Positions 58,667 to 64,000 of a stretch of DNA of 64,000 nt are shown in pieces. The DNA comes from Mytilus californianus (lineage: Eukaryota > Mollusca > Bivalvia > Mytilida > Mytilidae). Below the pieces are notes generated by a model. That model was not told the DNA's origin and searched no databases. It was given only the letters and a program-made list of their open reading frames with translations. Each line of letters begins with the position of its first letter. The stretch's first letter is position 1. The position numbers and the translations under genes are program-made. The stretch is taken from contig NW_026262679.1 in the NCBI RefSeq assembly GCF_021869535.1, forward strand, positions 79,481,143-79,545,142. Reading direction: 5' to 3'.

Positions 58667-60000
58667 ATGAACACAAAAGTCGCCATTTGTCTGATCCTTC
58701 CCTGTATCATCGCACTGGTTTCCTGTGCTTATTTACCTGGTAACTACGGATACCAACAACCAAGACAGGTTGCTCCTTATGCAAACTATGCTGCCAATAG
58801 TTACCAGGGTCTGAAACAGGCTAGACTTTTCAACTACCGTGAGTATTTTGAAGCAATATTTAGTCTTTTTATGTAAAAATGATATGACATTTAGATTATA
58901 TTTGTTTATGAAAAAATGAAGTTTAGGGTATACGTCAAAGAGACGACAATCAAACGACACAAAAGAAGACATCTAAAGGTCAGCTGACAGTTTTTGTCAA
59001 ACAATAATAAACATATGTCAAAATTTAATTAATTCGCCAGAAGTTTACAAAAAATCGTTAGTTTGCTTGCTTGATAGTTTTAAGGAATGACCGTAATATT
59101 TTTTTCTGTCTACGACGAAATAATATAAAAAATATGATGCACACTGAATAACCCGGATAGCGGGTTATTTAAAAGTGTGCAACACATTTTTTTTTAGGTT
59201 ATTTCGAATAGACAGAAAAAAATATTACAGTCAGTCCTTATAATCTAATTCTAAATTCCATTTTTAAGAAGTAAATCATGAAAAAAACATTGATGACGTC
59301 ACGGTCACATGAAAAAAATATGTAAATGAGCTGATAGACAAAAAACGTTCATCCAATCAGAAAACGTGTTACATCTAAAATTAAATTATTTGGATTTAAT
59401 GTCACTTGTCACTCTAATTCCATAGTGGTCAACTAGATAGAGTTTATCTGCAAAACAAGAATGAAACAAAGAATTTTGTCTAGTTACTGACAAACCGTGT
59501 TGAAATATTCCACTATCATAATAGTGATTGGCCAAGTGTTCTGATTTTGCACTTTTATTTAAACTACAAACCACAGATTCTTCATAACCTATCTTTTATT
59601 GGCTAATTATGAGTGCATGCATAGAAATAAATATGACAGGTGGATGTGAAAATTTAGTCGGTAATGCTAAGATATATCTTATGAAGTCAATGAAATTAAA
59701 ACAATCACATTATCTTTTAAAATAGTTAAATAAAATTTGAATATTATCAAATATAATCAAATTCGGAAAGTTTATTCTTATTTCTGGAGAAAAACAGTAA
59801 ACTTTATAAATTCTTATTAATTTGAATAGTTTGAAATACTCATCTGTTATCGTTAACTTCTAAAATTATTTGTCATGTGGTTTTGTTTTAATAATTGATG
59901 AACTGTTGATTTGAAAGCATTTATTATTTTTATTCCAGTTCTAGGAGGACTATATTTCCTGAACCTGTTCAATTTCACTGGAAACCGAATTGCTGGTTAA
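58667..60000 (+). CDS. Small secreted Tyr-rich protein, two exons (77 residues)
   Basis: Exon 1 (58667-58838) starts at an ATG with A at -3 and ends CTACC|GTGAGT. Exon 2 (59939-60000) starts after TATTCCAG and ends TAA at 59998-60000. Phases match (one base plus two bases give Leu58). The first residues, MNTKVAICLILPCIIALVSC, are a good signal peptide, with cleavage likely after the Cys20/Ala21 region. The mature part is rich in Tyr, Asn, Ala and Gln (YLPGNYGYQQPRQVAPYANY) and ends with a hydrophobic GGLYFLNLFNFTGNRIAG containing one N-F-T sequon. AATAAA at 60279-60284 gives a likely 3' end. An ATG ten codons upstream (58637) is in frame but would bury the signal peptide. I do not recognise the family; shell-matrix, byssal, mucus or peptide-precursor roles are only possibilities. 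Confidence 0.7.
59081..59242. mobile_element. Fold-back MITE-like element in the intron of the secreted-protein gene
   Basis: Two arms of ~75-80 bp are inverted around GATAG. They include AAGGAATGACCGTAATATTT against AATATTACAGTCAGTCCTT, TTTCTGTCTA against TAGACAGAAA, CGAAATAA against TTATTTCG, and AATAACCCG against CGGGTTATT. No coding sequence is present. Confidence 0.85.
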
Positions 60001-60356
60001 AGCCTGTATACAGAGTTTGGTAAATTTCTTTAAATTATATATTCCATGCGACATAATTAAGACATGTTCCAAAACACAGTAAAACGTTACACTGTGACAA
60101 CACATTTGTAATTATTTCCACCAATCAAAACGCCTCGTCAATTTATCTATTGTAAAAAAAATTCTCAATTCTTTATCCAAGACGAATGGCAGCATATGGA
60201 TGAGAGGAACTGTTTAAACAACGTTTAAGCACTCTTTACTTCAAGCAGCTACTGAGAGTAAACTCAGAATCTTTTACAAATAAAAAATATAATGTATTAT
60301 CAACATATGGAATTTCGCTCTTTCGAAAAAGCTTTAACCTTTAAACGCAGTATTAA

Positions 60357-60642
60357 AAAGGCATAAGTCAGGAATCTAATGTTCAGTAGTTGTCGTTTGT
60401 TGATGTGGTTCATAAGTGTTTCTCATTTCTCGTTTTTTATATAGATTAGACCGTTGGTTTTCCCGTTTGAATGGTTTTACACTAGTAATTTTTGGGGCCC
60501 TTTATAGCTTGCTGTTCAGTGTGAGCCAAGGCTCCGTGTTGAAGACCGTACTTTGACCTATAATGGTTTACTTTTATAAATTTTGACTTGGATGGAGAGT
60601 TGTCTCATTGGCACTCATACCACATCTTCTTATATCTATAGG
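60357..60642 (+). mobile_element. Family B repeat copy
   Basis: AAGTCAGGAATCTAATGTTC, GGGGCCCTTTATAGCTTGCT, GTGAGCCAAGGCTCCGTGTT, GAAGACCGTACTTTGACC and the terminus ACCACATCTTCTTATATCTAT; the reverse complement of 46796-47100. It begins just past the secreted-protein gene's likely poly(A) site. Confidence 0.85.
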
Positions 60643-60742
60643 TGAATTTGCAAAACAAAAAGTAATAATTCTAGTATGTGTCCATATCAAAAAGAATTAT
60701 CTTTCTTTTATAAGATATTTATTCATTATCACTTTTTTTTTA

Positions 60743-60812
60743 GATGCAGACCAAACTCAGGTGGTACCGGGATAATTAGATGCAGACTAAACTCAGCTGT
60801 TACCCGGATAAA
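60743..60812. repeat. Short tandem duplication (~35 bp)
   Basis: TAGATGCAGACCAAACTCAG and TAGATGCAGACTAAACTCAG, each followed by a ACC-CGGATAA or ACC-GGGATAA sequence. Confidence 0.75.
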
Positions 60813-61639
60813 TGCTTTAGTTTATTTATTGTGGATTATAAAAATAAAATTCAAAATTCAAAAAATTACGATATGTGTTGGTCTTGTCATATTGCATTAT
60901 TCCTTAAACTATAAGGTACTTCTAAATATAATTTATTTATATAAATTTCCATGTATCACTCTTCTTATCAGCTGGCCCGATATTACAGTTCTCCATGAGG
61001 TGAATTTCTGTATAACAATAAATGCCTTTATAACAATAGATGCAATTAAATACATTCCACCTGAACTTTTTTAATAAACCTTTCTAGGAGTTTCTTATTT
61101 TTTAATGTATAACATAGAGGCGAAAGAAACTAGTATCAAAGGGATATTCAAACTCAATAGTCGAAAACAAACTGAAATGGCAAAAAAAAAAGAAAAAGAC
61201 CAAGGGACAAACAACAGTACACAAAACACAACATAGAAAACTAAAGACTGAGCGACACGAACCCCACCACGGGGTGATCTCATGTGCTTAAGAAGGGTAA
61301 GCAGATCCTGCTTCACATGCGACATCCGTCGTGTTACTCCTCTACAATAACTTGAATTATAAGTTATATCAAGTGATTATGAATAACACAAGAGCGGATT
61401 GGTAATTTACTCTTATCTAACCATTAGACATCACCATATTAAACCATCACTCATGAAAGTTTTCTAACCATGAAACTTTACCGAATGTGAAAATTTGAAG
61501 AAAAAAAAGGTTTTTCTTGACAAAGGATAGACACAACTGTTACCGGTATAAAAAAAAACCCACTGACATTGAAAAATAATCTAATTCGGTAGGTTGTATT
61601 TGATGTTAAGAGGACGGGATTGTGGTTACGACAATAGGA

Positions 61640-62040
61640 ACAGATCTGTCGTCATCTGTGAAACAAGTATTCTATAACGTCAATCATCACGGCGTCAGTA
61701 AAATTTTCAAAGGGATGATTTTAACTTCAACACTTGGAACTCTTGGTTTGATAGCTTCCTTGTAAGCAGCAATCCTCTATCAAGGAATATCATGATAGGA
61801 AATGCAAGCTCTGGAATAGTGTATCAACTGGGAGATATATACTCCATTTGCAGGCGTTGCTGGGATATTCTGCCAAAGAAAACGAAAATTCACAATCGGG
61901 CAGCTTAAATCATCTCTATTGTCGTAAAGTTTTGTTCTCAACAAGAAATACATTTGGAAGGTGTATGAAAATGATAGAACAGTACTATACACATAAGAAC
62001 AATTAGTGGTAGACAACGAACCACCATCTGCTGCAGGCAT
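61640..62040 (-). pseudogene. Penelope-type reverse transcriptase fragment
   Basis: LRTKLYDNRDDLSCPIVNFR with NGVYISQLIHYSRACISYHD (about 61945 to 61795) aligns by eye with KIYDKRDDFSFPIVNFPF and YGVYISQLVRYARVC of the 18585 copy. After frame breaks it continues with LDRGLLLTRKLSNQEFQVLK and later QMTTDLFL. The catalytic box is missing. Confidence 0.75.
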
Positions 62041-62400
62041 GTTGACCTACAAATTATATATATTTGAAATATATATAGATGATAGAATGAAAGCAGTTTC
62101 CTATGGAGAGACTTATTATTCAATAATGCACAAAAAAACTTTTTTTCTCTGAACGCTAAAGTTATGTATGTAGGTTCTATAAATCTAGTTTTCACTTGAA
62201 GCATTTAGCTTATAGACTTACAATCTTATAGAATAATTTTCCGTTTCTTATCTGTACATTTGGCTTCCTATGTTGCACATCAATAATCAAAATATTTTAC
62301 ATTGCTATTGCTTCATGTGTTGATGTCTCCACTGGGATTTTCCGGTACTACAGATTTTTTTTAGTTCCATGTGTACCCTTTCGTATAGTTTTTAGTCTAG

Positions 62401-62589
62401 CTATCTAAAGCCTATGTAAAGTTCATTATGTATTCTGACCCTTTCGTATTGTCTTCCGGTCTGGTCTATGTAAATCACCTTGCAGTTTATACATGCACTA
62501 AGAATTAACAAATCTGATATCAAATCTGAGGATTTACATGTCTTGTTTGCATTAATTTGAACTTCTTTCCATTTGAAAAAAAAATACAT
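62401..62589 (-). pseudogene. GIY-YIG nuclease-like fragment
   Basis: The minus-strand frame reads FKWKEVQINANKTCKSSDLI, SDLLILSACINCKVIYIDQT, GRQYERVRIHNELYIGFR. C.NC..IYI.QTGRQ..RVRIH matches the shape of the GIY-YIG domain in Penelope-like elements (YIGQTG..L..R...H), with the YIG Gly changed to Asp. It lies upstream of the RT fragment in the same orientation. Confidence 0.55.
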
Positions 62590-62599
62590 CGTTGTTTAA

Positions 62600-63390
62600 A
62601 ATCAAATATATTAAGCTAAGCGTACATCGCATTGTGTGTCACCACAAGTTTTTACTGAACATTCCTCTTAATTCGATTCCACTTCAGCTTCGATATTAGG
62701 TCAGAACTTCGAAGGAAGTGTCGAACATACTTCTTATTCATAGATGTGCATATATATGGCAAACCTCCATCGTCAAAACTATGCTTTTAGCCAAAAAATT
62801 AACACAGTGAGAATACTAAAAAAAAAACTTAAAAGCCCACACTAAGAATTAAAATTACACTGAGATTTCAAAAAGACACATCTGCTGAGATTAAATAAAC
62901 TGAAATACACACACAATGATAATTGAAAATGACACACTGAGATTTCAAAAATATACACTGAGATCTAAATGCACATTACTATGAATATTCATGACATGTA
63001 TAGTTCAATAGATTAATATCTTGGTCATCTGAACTTCTGTCACATAAAAATATCAATTGGAACACATCGCATGACTTTCGTACCTCACCTCGCTGTTCCG
63101 ATAAATATGGTAGAACTCTCACGTTTTTTTTTATTATGTTGATCAACGATACAGAAGATTTAGGGAATTTCTTCACACCTTCATTCACTGTTTATAAAAA
63201 TACTACTCGTGACTTAACCAGACCTTGGTCTGCTCATGACATACATTAATCGGAGACTAGAAAGTTCTTTAGATATATGAAATATTATTATTTCTGTGCT
63301 TAATCCCGGTACAGATTTAAAAGTAACTATTGAAACAGTTAACCCTTTACTCAACTGGTCTAGGACAAAGCAACACAAATGCTATATGCT
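62600..63390. other. No gene recognised
   Basis: AT-rich. A short motif, ACACTGAGATTTCAAAAA, recurs at about 62859 and 62937. Nothing else is supportable. Confidence 0.4.
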
Positions 63391-63394
63391 TTAA

Positions 63395-63562
63395 ATTTTG
63401 AAAAAGGGTGTAAATGACGAACGCGTAGAAACTTTGCAGTTTGAGATTATATCCTTAGGACGACCAAAGAACTATTTAAATCGATCGATTGTGAATTTAC
63501 ATGAAAGTGGGATGTCATGGAGCAGAATTGCAAGATTGCACAATAATTTAAAATCATTCTAA
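63395..63562 (+). pseudogene. GRP/helix-turn-helix-like fragment
   Basis: A 55-codon frame reads ILKKGVNDERVETLQFEIIS, LGRPKNYLNRSIVNLHESGM, SWSRIARLHNNLKSF then TAA. The spacing GRP...L...G.SW..IA.L resembles the N-terminal helix-turn-helix of integrase-core proteins common in invertebrate genomes (GRP...hLh..GFSW..IA.LLg.S). No ATG or splice sites were established. It may be a relic or an exon. Confidence 0.35.
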
Positions 63563-63772
63563 ATTGTTAATACACTACTTCATTTTATCATTTTGAAAAA
63601 ATATAACAGTGTAAAAACTGTATACACTGCTCCTTTGAGAATAGCAATAGTGGTGTGCACTTTTATAACTTGGGCAAACATGTGAAGAAACGGGTAAGCA
63701 CTTTTTGCACAAGGTCGCAATCCCCAATCAAAAAAGATGCCAGCGGTATATTGTTAAAATATACTTTTTCAC

Positions 63773-64000
63773 GTTTTTGGTCTTTTGGAAAATGTTGTTT
63801 GTGCTGTATTTAGACCCCTCTAACAAGAAATTTGTTTTGCATGCACACATATAAAAATTGTCTAAATTGAAAACAACGTTCAAACCTATGATTGCGTTGG
63901 ATAAAAACCGCAATTTTTATACGTGTGCATGTAAAACAAATTTCTTGGTAGAGGGGTCTAAATACAGCACAAACAACAATTTCCAAAAGACCAAAAAAAG
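63773..64000. mobile_element. Long inverted repeat (fold-back), cut by window end
   Basis: 63773-63860 (GTTTTTGGTCTTTTGGAAAA, TGTTGTTTGTGCTGTATTTA, GACCCCTCTA) is mirrored by 63911-64000 (TAGAGGGGTCTAAATACAGC, CAATTTCCAAAAGACCAAAA), with only a few mismatches over ~88 bp. The central ~50 bp are single copy. The outer end on the right is outside the window. Confidence 0.9.

Larger units (their letters stand above)
61110..62595 (-). mobile_element. Penelope-like retroelement relic with family E tail
   Basis: On the minus strand the order is: a GIY-YIG-like fragment (62589-62401), an RT fragment (62040-61640), an unrelated or diverged stretch (61560-61330), then the family E tail (61325-61115: AGCAGGATCTGCTTACCC in minus sense). 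At 61585-61620 TCTAATTCGGTAGGT also matches the inner end of the family E copy at 31175. This ties the short E repeats to the RT element as its 3' region. All parts are broken. Confidence 0.65.

Overview
The window is animal nuclear DNA, AT-rich, with split genes, long introns and dense dispersed repeats. Protein resemblances and repeat content point to a bivalve mollusc, most likely a mytilid mussel; this is inferred from memory of families, as no search was run. I see no bacterial operons, CRISPR arrays, tRNA or rRNA genes.

Four host genes can be supported. (1) 2104-3393 (+): the last coding exon of an LZTS/Fez1-family coiled-coil gene. (2) 26820-35004 (+): six exons with perfectly compatible phases that encode the C-terminal 364 residues of a mitochondria-eating-protein (MIEAP/SPATA18)-like protein, with a likely 21-nt microexon upstream at 25544-25564. 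(3) 50690-56511 (+): a two-exon HMX (H6/Nkx5) homeobox gene with a 5-kb intron. (4) 58667-60000 (+): a two-exon gene for an unrecognised 77-residue secreted protein.

The rest is mainly mobile DNA. A decayed non-LTR retrotransposon lies at 14.4-17.2 kb. A second LINE tail at 38.8-41.0 kb is duplicated in tandem (1,063-bp period). Three separate reverse-transcriptase (RT) relics of one Penelope-like type lie at 17.75-19.39 kb (-), 44.57-44.98 kb (+) and 61.1-62.6 kb (-); the last comes with a GIY-YIG-like fragment. Many short dispersed repeats look like 5'-truncated tails of these RT elements: 'family A' ends in a constant terminus reading CATACCACATCTTCTT in RT sense, and 'family E' carries the tail seen at 61.1 kb. 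A module around CCTGACTTGGGACAG is shared by at least four repeat families. Strands given for these repeats follow RT sense.

Other structures include candidate inverted-repeat elements (33.1-34.1, 46.2-46.8, 52.8-53.8, 59.1-59.2 and 63.8-64.0 kb), minisatellites with periods of 58, 31 and 21 bp, and a short perfect hairpin at 1944-1979.

Layout: 0-5 kb LZTS 3' end; 5-14 kb repeats and unassigned DNA; 14-22.4 kb retroelements; 22.4-25.5 kb mostly unassigned; 25.5-35.2 kb MIEAP-like gene; 35-50 kb repeats; 50.7-56.8 kb HMX; 58.6-60.3 kb small secreted-protein gene; 60.3-64 kb retroelement relics and a fold-back cut by the window end. The four genes do not obviously work together; they are unrelated neighbours.
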